From: CAYJRR01 sp964372275 [NCBI: uncultured bacterium]
Lineage (GTDB): Bacteria > CAYJRR01
NCBI GenBank assembly: GCA_964372275.1
Contig: CAYJRR010000092.1
Span: forward strand, 1-18,117
Direction of reading: 5' to 3'
Length of the DNA stretch: 18,117 bases
In this document: positions 7,280 through 14,287 of the stretch, in pieces
Numbering within the stretch: the first letter of the stretch is position 1
Layout of the letters: every line of letters begins with the position of its first letter
Notes under the pieces: generated by a model
The model's input: only the letters and a program-made list of their open reading frames with translations
Told to the model about the DNA's origin: nothing
The model's database searches: none
Program-made: the position numbers and the translations under genes

Positions 7280-8206
7280 ATGGGGAGAGGGGCCGGGATC
7301 GTCCTGGCGTCGCTCGCGGCGCTCGGATGCGGGAACGAGGCCGGAACGGTGGCGGTCGGGACGCCGTCCCCGCCGGCGCGCGCCGTTCCGCCGTCGTTCG
7401 TGGTTCCGGATCGGCCGGTCGCGCCGCCGCTGGTGCTGATGCACGGCATGGCCGGCTTCGACCAGTTGGGCGCACTCGACTACTTCTACGGAGTTCCGGA
7501 GGCGCTGGCCGAAGACGGCTTCGACGTCTTCGTCGCCGACGTCGACCCGATCCAGTCGATCGACGTGCGCGCACAGCAAGCGGCGGCGACGATCGACCAG
7601 GCATTGGCGGAGAGCGACGCGCCGAAGGTCCACCTCATCGCCCACAGCCAGGGCGGGCTCGATGCCCGCCACCTGATCTCGGCGCACGGATACGGCGACC
7701 GTGTCGCGTCGCTCACCACCGTTTCGACGCCGCATCGGGGAACCCGCATCGCCGATCTCGCGCTGGGACTCGCGCCGGACGCGGCGCTTTCCGCCGCGGA
7801 CGCACTGGCGGCGCTGGCCCTGGCCGGGGTCTCGGCCGAGGAGGCCGACCTGTCGGGACAGCTCGAAGACCTCAGCACCGCCCATGCCATGTCGTTCAAT
7901 ACTGCCCACCCCGACGACCCGCACGTCGCCTACTACTCGGCCGCCGGACGGACCTGGCTTCTCCCCGACGACGAGACGCAGGATCAGGTCGATCCCGCGC
8001 TCGCCGCGTCGTACTTGATCGAGCTTGCGCTCGAGGGCCCGAACGACGGCCTGGTGGCGGTGGAAAGCGCCGCGTGGGGAACGTTCCTGGGCGAGCTTCC
8101 CGCCGACCACGCCGACGAGGTCGGCTGGTGGCCCGGCACGCCACAGCCCGCGTTCGATCATATCGCCTGGTACCGGGCATTGGCGGCGTTCTTGACGGCG
8201 GATTGA
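7280..8206 (+). CDS. Triacylglycerol lipase (family I-like), predicted lipoprotein
   Basis: The 308-residue product is an alpha/beta-hydrolase closely resembling Pseudomonas/Burkholderia-type true lipases. The oxyanion motif is 'VLMHGMAGFDQLG' (His55-Gly56), followed by 'DYFYGVPEAL'. The nucleophile Ser123 is in 'AHSQGG', the acid Asp256 in 'GPNDGLV', and His277 in 'DHADEVGWW', whose following Asp matches the calcium-binding position of the family. The N-terminus 'MGRGAGIVLASLAALGCGNE' looks like a lipoprotein signal with acylated Cys17, followed by a Pro-rich linker, so the enzyme is likely anchored on the cell envelope. Family I.1/I.2 lipases usually need a dedicated foldase encoded next door; none is seen here. 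ATG 7280 was chosen for the signal; upstream GTGs at 7274 and 7259 are possible. The papain-fold gene follows 51 bp downstream. Confidence 0.88.
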   Translation: MGRGAGIVLASLAALGCGNEAGTVAVGTPSPPARAVPPSFVVPDRPVAPPLVLMHGMAGFDQLGALDYFYGVPEALAEDGFDVFVADVDPIQSIDVRAQQAAATIDQALAESDAPKVHLIAHSQGGLDARHLISAHGYGDRVASLTTVSTPHRGTRIADLALGLAPDAALSAADALAALALAGVSAEEADLSGQLEDLSTAHAMSFNTAHPDDPHVAYYSAAGRTWLLPDDETQDQVDPALAASYLIELALEGPNDGLVAVESAAWGTFLGELPADHADEVGWWPGTPQPAFDHIAWYRALAAFLTAD

Positions 8207-8236
8207 CGCATCGCATCGGGTGCGGGCGCGTAGAAT
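8203..8236 (+). promoter_or_regulatory. Candidate promoter for the papain-fold protein gene
   Basis: TAGAAT at 8231-8236 matches five of six bases of the -10 consensus and lies 21 bases before the GTG start. TTGACG at 8203-8208 is a good -35 match but the spacer of 22 bases is too long, so the -10 may act alone or the pair may be fortuitous. A strong Shine-Dalgarno (AAGGGGGAG) lies between this box and the start, so the gene could be expressed independently of the lipase. Confidence 0.3.
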
Positions 8237-8257
8237 CTCTGGCAAGGGGGAGACGGC

Positions 8258-9256
8258 GTGAGAGGGCTCGCTCGGCGGACTCCGGCGGCCGTTCTGGCCG
8301 TCCTGCTGATCCAACTCGCGATCGGGCCGGACGCGCGGGCCGTCGGCGAGTCGCCGGCCGGATGCGCGACCTCGAACGAGCCGAACCTCGAACGGGCCTT
8401 CGGCTCCATTGCGGAGGCGCGTGCGAGAGTCGACGGCAGCGCCGCATCGACACCGCGGCGGAGTCCGGTTCCGGCTTCGTACTATCGCGCCGCAGAGGGC
8501 TTCGTCTGGGGATTCGCCAAAGGGGTGGTGATCGGGACGGCCAGCGGGCTCGTGATCGCCGCCGTGGCGGCGACGGCGCCGGTCTGGGTGACCACCGGGA
8601 TCGCGGTCGTCGGCGCGGGCCTCGCGGTCTACGGGATCTACGATATCGCCACCCGGTGGAGCGGGATGGACGCCTACCAGCGCGGAAACCTGGTCGGCGA
8701 GCTGACCGGCGGAATCGTGGGCGGGGCGATCGGGAAGGCTGTCTATCCGACCGTCGCCGGGACGATGCGATCGTTTGCCGACAGTCGTGCCACGGCACGG
8801 CTTCAATCGGTGGCGCAGCAGATCAATCCCCTCGGTAGCAAGGAGAACTGCGTGGTCTGCAGCATCTCGCTCGACCATTCGCTGGCGGGTCGACCGGCCG
8901 TGGCGCTCGACGTTCGCGTCCCACGTGGAGCGGCCCTCACCGTACTGGCCGAGACCTATCGCGATCCGTCGATGAACGAGCTCACGGTCTGGGCGGACCG
9001 CGCGGAGTTCGTCGAAAAGATCCGGCTTGCCGGCGCCCGTCGGGGGATCGTCATTGCCGGCCTCGTCGATCGGAACGCGCTGGCGAAGGGGACCTTCCAG
9101 TTCTCCCGCGGTCACGCGTTCAACGCGGTGGTGGAAGGGACGCGCGTCTTCCTCGTGGACGGACAGTCGGGCCAGGCGTTCACGGAGCTCCAATTCATTC
9201 GAGGAGAGACGCCTCTCCAGTTCGACATGTACGGTTTCCTCCCGACCGCGAAGTAG
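8258..9256 (+). CDS. Exported papain-fold (Tox-PL-like) toxin/deamidase candidate
   Basis: The 332-residue product begins with an export signal (basic start, hydrophobic 10-22, 'PDARA' cleavage region near 27-28). A Gly/Ala-rich hydrophobic region (about 80-170) follows, with a probable membrane hairpin at 88-130 and glycine-zipper-like 'GGIVGGAIGKAVY' (151-163). The C-terminal third (about 188-332) carries the papain-fold toxin signature: 'INPLGSKENCVVC' (Cys198, Cys201), 'GRPAVALDV', 'RGHAFNAVVEG' (His286, Asn289) and 'VFLVDGQSGQAF' (Asp301, Gln303). Cys198-His286-Asp301 is the likely catalytic triad. Related domains act as peptidases or glutamine deamidases in polymorphic toxins and injected effectors; the target here is unknown. 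GTG start with AAGGGGGAG at good spacing. No obvious immunity gene follows. A catalytic role in self-processing or in host interaction is equally possible. Confidence 0.75.
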   Translation: MRGLARRTPAAVLAVLLIQLAIGPDARAVGESPAGCATSNEPNLERAFGSIAEARARVDGSAASTPRRSPVPASYYRAAEGFVWGFAKGVVIGTASGLVIAAVAATAPVWVTTGIAVVGAGLAVYGIYDIATRWSGMDAYQRGNLVGELTGGIVGGAIGKAVYPTVAGTMRSFADSRATARLQSVAQQINPLGSKENCVVCSISLDHSLAGRPAVALDVRVPRGAALTVLAETYRDPSMNELTVWADRAEFVEKIRLAGARRGIVIAGLVDRNALAKGTFQFSRGHAFNAVVEGTRVFLVDGQSGQAFTELQFIRGETPLQFDMYGFLPTAK

Positions 9257-9267
9257 GAAACGCAGGC

Positions 9268-9963
9268 CTACATCCGCCAGATCGTCCCGCGGACCCAGTC
9301 CCACAGCGGAACGGTCACGTTGAAGTTCCAGCGCTGCATCAGCCGCGGGTCGTGGTGGCGGGCGTGGTGCGCGCGCAGCTTGGCGATCAGCGGTCGCCGG
9401 CCGATCCAGGTCTCGGGCCCGAGGTGGTAGGAGAGGTGCAGCCACTCGTAGGAGACGACGAAGCCGGTGCAAGTGGCGAGGTAGAGCGCACCGACGTTCG
9501 GCGTGATCCAGCGCCCGATCAGCAAGGCGGGCGGAACCGTGACCAGGAAGATCAGCACGCACGCGAACGCCGGCAGCAGCACCAGCCGGAACTCGTTCGG
9601 GTGGCGCATCGCCATGTCGTCGGTCACGTAGCAGGCGTGGTGCTTCGGCGTGTGCTGGTCGTAGAGGGGCTTCGCGAGAGGGTGCCGCTTGTGGAGGAGA
9701 TCGCGGTGGACACGCCACTCGGTGGCGTTCGCGGCCAGGTAGGTGACGGGAACGGCCAGCAGCTCCCAGGCGCGGACGTCCTCGACGAAGGTGAGGGTGA
9801 CGGCGACCGCCACCAGCCCGAACAGCGACGGCACGGCGAGATGCACGGCCGGGCGGTACCACCGCGGCGTCTCGTCGACGAGCCGTTGGCGCAGCGCCGC
9901 GCGACGTTCCGCCGAATGAGCCTCGGCGAGCTCGGCGTCGTTCACGGGGACCGATGACGGCAC
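9268..9963 (-). CDS. Fatty acid hydroxylase / sterol desaturase-type membrane di-iron protein
   Basis: The 231-residue product has paired hydrophobic segments (about 42-60, 66-82, 125-150, 157-174) and the histidine clusters of the fatty-acid-hydroxylase superfamily: 'HRDLLHKRH' (His86, His91, His94), 'HTPKHH' (104-109), 'HLSYH' (176-180) and 'HHARHH' (199-204). These ligate a di-iron centre at the cytoplasmic membrane face and use O2 to hydroxylate or desaturate lipid chains or isoprenoids. The exact substrate is not predictable. The family motif 'EWLHLSYHLG' before the last cluster is intact and the length is normal for compact members, so it should be functional. It converges with the papain-fold gene, with only 11 bp between their stops. 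ATG 9963 is used; no alternative start looks better. Confidence 0.9.
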   Translation of the reverse strand: MPSSVPVNDAELAEAHSAERRAALRQRLVDETPRWYRPAVHLAVPSLFGLVAVAVTLTFVEDVRAWELLAVPVTYLAANATEWRVHRDLLHKRHPLAKPLYDQHTPKHHACYVTDDMAMRHPNEFRLVLLPAFACVLIFLVTVPPALLIGRWITPNVGALYLATCTGFVVSYEWLHLSYHLGPETWIGRRPLIAKLRAHHARHHDPRLMQRWNFNVTVPLWDWVRGTIWRM

Positions 9964-10329
9964 CGTCCGATCCTATATCCGGCGCGTGGGTTCCATGCTT
10001 CCCAATCGACTCCGCCCGCCGGACGGCGACGCGAGCGGCGATCGCCTCGCCGACCGTTCTGTTCCGCGATGTTCGCCGACGAAGCGGCTCGTGGGGCGCG
10101 ACCTGGAGATCGCGGCACCGGCCGTGCACTTCTCCCGGATCGACTCGTAACCGGGGGTACTCGAGATGGCGATGGTGGCGCAGAAGCTCAACGATTCGGC
10201 GATGCGAAAGGTCGTATCCACGGCTCCTTCGCAATCCACTCCGACGCAAAATTACCGGAAGGCAGCGCTCACCGTGACGAAGGGCTATGCGGGCGCCGAT
10301 TCGTTGTGGCAGGATGCGCAACTGAATAC
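9964..10329. other. Gene-poor, lower-GC spacer between divergent genes
   Basis: This 366-bp interval lies between the starts of the hydroxylase-type gene (minus) and the first glycosidase-like lipoprotein (plus), so it must hold both promoters. I cannot support a gene in it. A plus-strand frame from ATG 9995 runs to TAA at 10148-10150; the same frame then continues from ATG 10166 and crosses into the next gene out of frame, which could be decayed coding sequence or chance. About 10160-10330 is clearly less GC-rich than the flanks. I see no convincing -35/-10 pair, terminator hairpin or RNA gene. Confidence 0.5.
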
Positions 10330-11487
10330 ATGTTCATTCATCGCTTTCCTCTCCTACTGTCGTTACCTCTCGCTCTACTCGGCTGCTCCGAAGGGGCGTC
10401 ACCGGCGCGCGACGGCGGAGGCCCGCCGGCGGTCCCGACGCCGTTCCCCTTCCCGACGGCGACGGTCGAGCCGACACCCGTCCCCTGGCCGCCGCCGACG
10501 AAGGAGCGCGTCGGGATGAACCCGGGGCAGTCGATGGAGGACTCGGGGAACCTGGTCTTCAAGGGGCAACGGATCGCGGCGACCGGCAGCGGATGGGTGC
10601 GCGTCAACTTCCGGCTCGGTCCCTACGCCTCGCCGAACGCCAACGGCTGGTTCGCCGCCTACGACCAGATCGTGGACGACTACGTCAGCCGCGGGGTGAA
10701 GGTGTTCGGACTGATCGGCGCGGAGTCGGTCCATTCGAGCCATCCGCACGGGTCGGACGCGTGGATCGGAGACTACGTCGCCAACGTCGTGGCGATCGTC
10801 GGACATTTCAAGGACCGCGTCCGGGTGTACGAGAGCTACAACGAGCCCAACAATTGGGCGTGGGGTACGAGCCAGCCGATCCTCTCCCCGGAGCGGTTCG
10901 CCGCGCTCCTGCAGCGCGTCTATCTCGAGACCAAGTTCTACAACGGCCACGGGGACGACCCGTCGTGGCAGGTGACGCTCGTCTCGGGCCCGCTCTTCTC
11001 CCACGACAACGACGACGGCGCCTCCTACATCCAGTCGACCTACCTCGCCGGGCGGAACCAGCACGCCTGGGACTGGGTTTGCGCCCAGCTCGGCACCTTC
11101 CCGCTCGACGCGCTCGGCTTCCACATCTACGTCGAGGAGAACCCGAGCGCCTCCGAGGCGCAGGTGCTGGCGGCGCTGCGATACAACGTCGACCAGTTCA
11201 CCGGCAGCGCCGACGAGCAGGAGAACGCCTGTCCGACCCCGGGGGACAAGCCGGTCTGGATCACCGAGGTCGGTTTCAACGCCATCAGCACCACGGAGCC
11301 GATCCAGGCGAGGAACGTCGGACCCCTGTTCGACGCATGGCGCGACGACCCACGGGTCCCGGTCTTCTTCTGGTTCACGATGGACGACTTTCCCGGCGGG
11401 GCGTGGGGCCTGTTCCGTCTCGACGGCTCGGCCCGTCCCGCCTACGCCGAGTTCGTGAACGCCATCGCGGAGGGGGACGCGCAATGA
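10330..11487 (+). CDS. Lipoprotein with clan GH-A glycosidase-like domain, copy A
   Basis: The 385-residue product starts with a lipoprotein signal ('LLLSLPLALLGC', acylated Cys19), then a Pro/Thr/Val-rich linker (about 33-57), then a TIM-barrel-like domain. The barrel pattern includes 'WVRVNFRLGPY' (89-99), 'GVKVFGLIGAES' (122-133), and the putative acid/base Glu172 in 'YESYNEPNNW'. 'DALGFHIYVEE' (260-270) follows, then the putative nucleophile Glu313 in 'VWITEVGFN', and the closing 'FFWFTMDDFPGGAWGLFRLDG'. Asn-Glu-Pro with a later Glu after a Trp-Ile-Thr strand is the clan GH-A pattern (for example GH5, GH39), so it may cleave a polysaccharide at the cell surface; the family and substrate are not clear. 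Cys251 and Cys301 are conserved in copy B and may form a disulfide. Its stop overlaps the start of copy B. Confidence 0.82.
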   Translation: MFIHRFPLLLSLPLALLGCSEGASPARDGGGPPAVPTPFPFPTATVEPTPVPWPPPTKERVGMNPGQSMEDSGNLVFKGQRIAATGSGWVRVNFRLGPYASPNANGWFAAYDQIVDDYVSRGVKVFGLIGAESVHSSHPHGSDAWIGDYVANVVAIVGHFKDRVRVYESYNEPNNWAWGTSQPILSPERFAALLQRVYLETKFYNGHGDDPSWQVTLVSGPLFSHDNDDGASYIQSTYLAGRNQHAWDWVCAQLGTFPLDALGFHIYVEENPSASEAQVLAALRYNVDQFTGSADEQENACPTPGDKPVWITEVGFNAISTTEPIQARNVGPLFDAWRDDPRVPVFFWFTMDDFPGGAWGLFRLDGSARPAYAEFVNAIAEGDAQ

Positions 11488-12647
11488 ACGGCGCCATCGC
11501 CGCCTGCAGGCCTCTCCGGAAGAAGGGCTGGGAGGCCGCGCTCCACGTCGCGGTGACCGCTCTTCTCCTCTGCGGATGCGCGGGCGACGGCGGGCTCGTG
11601 CGCGATGCCGACGAGCCGATCCCGGTCCCCACGCCGTTTCCGCCGCTCCTTCCGCGGAGCGACCGCGCTGGGATGAGTCCCGGACAGTCGATGACCGACG
11701 ACGGCACGGTGGTTCTGAAGGGCGCTCGAATCCGCGCCACCGGCGCCGGATGGGCGCGGGTCAACTTCCGTCTCGGGCCGCACGCGTCGTCGGCCGACCC
11801 GGCGTGGATCGCCGCCTACGACCAGATCGTCGACGACTTCATTTCGAACGGCGTGCAGGTGCTCGGCTTGATCGGCGCCGAATCGGTCTATTCGGACGCA
11901 AGCCACGGTTCGGACGGTTGGATCGACGACTACGCCGCCGAGTTCGTGCGGATCGTCGACCACTTCAAGGATCGTGTGCGCGTCTACGAGAGCTACAACG
12001 AGCCGAACAATTGGGCTCCGGGTACGTCCCAGCCGGTGCTATCGGCGCACACCTTCGCCAAGCTGCTGCAGCGGGTCTACCTCGAAGTGAAGCACTTCAA
12101 CGGGCATGCCGCCGATCCCGCGTGGCAGGTGACGCTCGTTTCCGGACCGCTCTTCTCGTTCGATCTCACCGACGCCAGCGACTACATGAACGATGTCTAC
12201 GTCGCCGGCCGCACGCAGCTGGCCTGGGATTGGACCTGCCAGGAGACCGGGAGCTTTCCGCTCGACGCGCTCGGTTATCACGTCTACGTGCAGGAGACGC
12301 CGGACGCGAGCGAGCAGCAGGTGATCGACGCGCTCCGGGGGAACGTCGACGGACTGACCGCCGTCTCCGACGCGCAGGAAGGCTTCTGCGCGCCGCTCCG
12401 CCGCAAGGAGGTCTGGATCACCGAGGTCGGCTTCAACGCGGACAGCACCACCGAACCGGTCCAGGCGCGGAACGTCGCTCCGCTGTTCGAGGCGTGGCGC
12501 GACGATTGGCGGGTGCCGGTCTTCTTCTGGTTCACGCTCGACGACTTCCCGGGTGGTCCGTGGGGACTGTTCCGGCTCGACGGCAGTCCACGGCCGGCGT
12601 ACGCGGCGTTCCAGCAGGCGACGGCGGACGACCGCGCCGATCCGTAA
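11484..12647 (+). CDS. Lipoprotein with clan GH-A glycosidase-like domain, copy B
   Basis: This 387-residue paralogue of the preceding gene is collinear with it across the whole barrel domain. The signal is longer, with hydrophobic 'VTALLLCGC' giving acylated Cys32 and a Pro-rich linker. The putative catalytic pair is Glu173 ('YNEPNNW') and Glu314 ('WITEVGFN'); Cys252 and Cys302 match the cysteines of copy A. Differences cluster in loops, such as the stretch before 'HGSDGW', the 'SFDLTDASDYMNDVY' loop and the segment around 'EGFCAPLRRKE', which may give different substrate specificity. The ATG is in an ATGA overlap with copy A, so the two are co-translated. A tandem duplication with both catalytic residues kept suggests both are active. 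No sugar transporter or regulator accompanies them. Confidence 0.82.
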   Translation: MNGAIAACRPLRKKGWEAALHVAVTALLLCGCAGDGGLVRDADEPIPVPTPFPPLLPRSDRAGMSPGQSMTDDGTVVLKGARIRATGAGWARVNFRLGPHASSADPAWIAAYDQIVDDFISNGVQVLGLIGAESVYSDASHGSDGWIDDYAAEFVRIVDHFKDRVRVYESYNEPNNWAPGTSQPVLSAHTFAKLLQRVYLEVKHFNGHAADPAWQVTLVSGPLFSFDLTDASDYMNDVYVAGRTQLAWDWTCQETGSFPLDALGYHVYVQETPDASEQQVIDALRGNVDGLTAVSDAQEGFCAPLRRKEVWITEVGFNADSTTEPVQARNVAPLFEAWRDDWRVPVFFWFTLDDFPGGPWGLFRLDGSPRPAYAAFQQATADDRADP

Positions 12648-12759
12648 GCCGGCGGCTCGGATGCCCGCCGCGCGCCGGCGCCGATCCATGCCGCTGGGGC
12701 ACCCGCGGGCCACTGGGAGACGCACTACTCGCCCGGCGTTTGCCCCCCCGATCGCGGGA

Positions 12760-12772
12760 GAATTGCAAATTC
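12760..12772. promoter_or_regulatory. Perfect 5-3-5 inverted repeat upstream of the MNIO operon
   Basis: GAATT-GCA-AATTC is a perfect 13-base dyad in an otherwise GC-rich region, lying 82 bases before the first gene of the operon (12855). Its size and symmetry suit an operator for a small dimeric regulator. I cannot tie it to a protein or to clear -35/-10 boxes, and a 5-bp dyad can occur by chance. Confidence 0.3.
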
Positions 12773-12854
12773 ATTCCGTCTCGAAGGGTTGGCGCATTCG
12801 CCCGTCTGGCACGGAGGCTGCTCCTGCGACCGGCGCCTCACGGAGGGAGGACCG

Positions 12855-13475
12855 ATGACACGCCGTGCGATCCGTGGCTTCGCGCTCGCGGCTGCGTTCT
12901 GCAGCTCCGGCTCGGCGCTTGCCGCTCCCGACCCGTCGGGATGCGGGACGGGCGCCTCCGCGATGCCGTTGGGTGACGTGGCGTCGATTGCCGCCGCCGC
13001 GCCGGACAAGGGGCCGTTGCTGCGGCGCGTTCTACGTTTCCTCTACGAGGAGGAGAACGTCGCCACCGTCGGTCGGATGAGCTTCGTCCTGCAGGCGCCG
13101 GCGTCGGAGGTGCAGGAGGCGCTCGACCAGCTGGCGCTGGCAGGCTCGGTCGACACCGCGGACCACGGCTACTACTACCTGACGCTGGAAGGGAGGCGAT
13201 CGGTCGACCGGTTCTCCGCGCCGGAGAGCGCCCCGTGGGAGACGGCGGCGGCGCTTCAGGATCCCACCGCGTGGCGCGTCTTGAAGCGGATCGTCGACGA
13301 CGGCGGTTTCAGCACCTCCCCTCTCCGGCTCTCCTACCAGCTGCGCCTGCCGCCGGAGCAGATCGTCGCCGCGCTCGCGTCGCTCGAGCGGGCCGACCTC
13401 GTGCGCCCCTCCGGAGCGGGCCTCCTTCTGACGACCCGCGCCATCCGGATGAAGCTCGACGCTATGCTTCCCTGA
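12855..13475 (+). CDS. Exported protein with two winged-helix-like repeats, first gene of MNIO operon
   Basis: I do not recognise a named family. The 206-residue product has an N-terminal export signal (Arg-rich start, hydrophobic 9-23, 'SALA' then 'APDPSG' at the predicted cleavage site). A low-complexity Ala/Gly stretch contains the only mature cysteine (Cys30). Two similar domains follow at about 54-120 and 138-204. Both share the pattern R-V-L, then Thr, then a Ser-x-x-L-x-x-P turn, A-L-x-x-L, A-x-x-V and a G-x-x-L-T end, which resembles a duplicated winged helix. The start is fixed by GGAGGGAGG just upstream. The stop shares one base with the start of the DUF692 gene, where known MNIO systems often have the substrate or a recognition protein. 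It could be the modified substrate, a partner, or an unrelated envelope protein; the first is an inference from gene order. Confidence 0.75.
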   Translation: MTRRAIRGFALAAAFCSSGSALAAPDPSGCGTGASAMPLGDVASIAAAAPDKGPLLRRVLRFLYEEENVATVGRMSFVLQAPASEVQEALDQLALAGSVDTADHGYYYLTLEGRRSVDRFSAPESAPWETAAALQDPTAWRVLKRIVDDGGFSTSPLRLSYQLRLPPEQIVAALASLERADLVRPSGAGLLLTTRAIRMKLDAMLP

Positions 13476-14287
13476 TGCACGGGATCGGATTGCGGCCGAA
13501 GCACTACGGCCGCCTGCTCGAAGAGCCGCCGCCCGTCGACTTCATCGAGGCGGTGAGCGAGAACTTTATGGGGCGCGGCGGTCGGCCCTGGGCGGTGCTG
13601 GAGAAGGTCCGCCGCGACGTGCCGGTGGCGCTCCACGGCGTCAGCCTTTCGATCGGCGGCACCGATCCGCTCTCCGCCGACTACCTCCGTTCGCTGCGCG
13701 ATCTGATCGCGCGGGTCGAGCCGTTGCTGGTCTCCGATCATCTGTGCTGGGGATCGCACGCCGGCCGCTACGCCCACGATCTGCTGCCGCTTCCGTACAC
13801 CGAAGAGGCGCTGCGGCACGTCGTCGCCCGGGTGATCGAGGTTCAGGAGGCGTTGGGCCGGTCGATCCTGCTGGAGAACGTCTCCAGCTACGTGACGTTT
13901 CGTGGCTCGACGATGAGCGAGTGGGAGTTCCTGTCGGAGGTCGCCCGGCAGGCGGATTGCGGGATCCTGCTCGACGTCAACAACGTCTACGTCAGCGCCC
14001 GGAACCATGGCTTCGATCCGCGCGACTACCTCGACGGAATCCCCGCCGATCGCGTAAGGCAGATCCATCTCGCCGGGCACGTCGACCACGGCACGCACCT
14101 GCTCGACACGCACGACCATCCGGTGTGTGACGCCGTCTGGGCGCTCTATTGCGAGACGGCGCGTCGCGTCGGCGGCGTCCCGACGCTGATCGAGTGGGAC
14201 GACCGCGTTCCCGACCTCGAGCGGCTCGTCGCCGAGAGCCGCCGCGCCGCGGCCGTGGAGGCGGAAGCCCTCGCGGGGGCGACATGA
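13475..14287 (+). CDS. DUF692 / MNIO-family iron enzyme (BufB/MbnB/TglH-like)
   Basis: The 270-residue product is a DUF692 TIM-barrel protein of the multinuclear non-heme iron-dependent oxidative enzyme family, whose characterised members (MbnB, TglH, BufB) modify cysteine or other residues in ribosomally made peptides. Visible family motifs are 'GIGLRPKHY' (3-11), 'FIEAVSENFMG' (23-33), 'ALHGVSLSIG' (His54), 'SDHLCW' (Asp88, His89), 'LLENVSSY' (Glu134), 'LLDVNNVYVSARNHG' (Asp167, Asn169, Asn170), 'IHLAGH' (His198, His201), 'DTHDHPV' (Asp211, His213, His215) and 'IEWDD' (Glu240). These hold the likely iron ligands. All appear intact. It overlaps the upstream gene by one base (TGATG) and the downstream DUF2063 gene by ATGA, so the three are translated as a unit. 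The exact modification and target are unknown. Confidence 0.93.
   Translation: MHGIGLRPKHYGRLLEEPPPVDFIEAVSENFMGRGGRPWAVLEKVRRDVPVALHGVSLSIGGTDPLSADYLRSLRDLIARVEPLLVSDHLCWGSHAGRYAHDLLPLPYTEEALRHVVARVIEVQEALGRSILLENVSSYVTFRGSTMSEWEFLSEVARQADCGILLDVNNVYVSARNHGFDPRDYLDGIPADRVRQIHLAGHVDHGTHLLDTHDHPVCDAVWALYCETARRVGGVPTLIEWDDRVPDLERLVAESRRAAAVEAEALAGAT

Noticed and set aside
9995-10150. A 51-codon plus-strand gene in the spacer
   Set aside because: No ribosome site, no recognised similarity, and an Arg/Pro/Ser-rich start; not supportable as a gene.
7277-10321. Minus-strand open frame of over 1000 codons
   Set aside because: It lies opposite the lipase, papain-fold and spacer regions, is rich in Arg, Gly and His with no recognisable motif, and also crosses the well-supported hydroxylase gene in another frame. 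It is a by-product of high GC.
12648-12679. GC-rich hairpin (7-bp GCCGGCG/CGCCGGC arms) after glycosidase-like copy B as a terminator
   Set aside because: There is no T-run after it, the loop is 18 bases, and such GC palindromes are expected often in this composition.
12855-13475. Calling the first gene of the MNIO operon a bufferin (DUF2282-type) precursor
   Set aside because: It has only one cysteine in the mature region and two folded-domain-like repeats, not the short four-cysteine pattern of bufferins.
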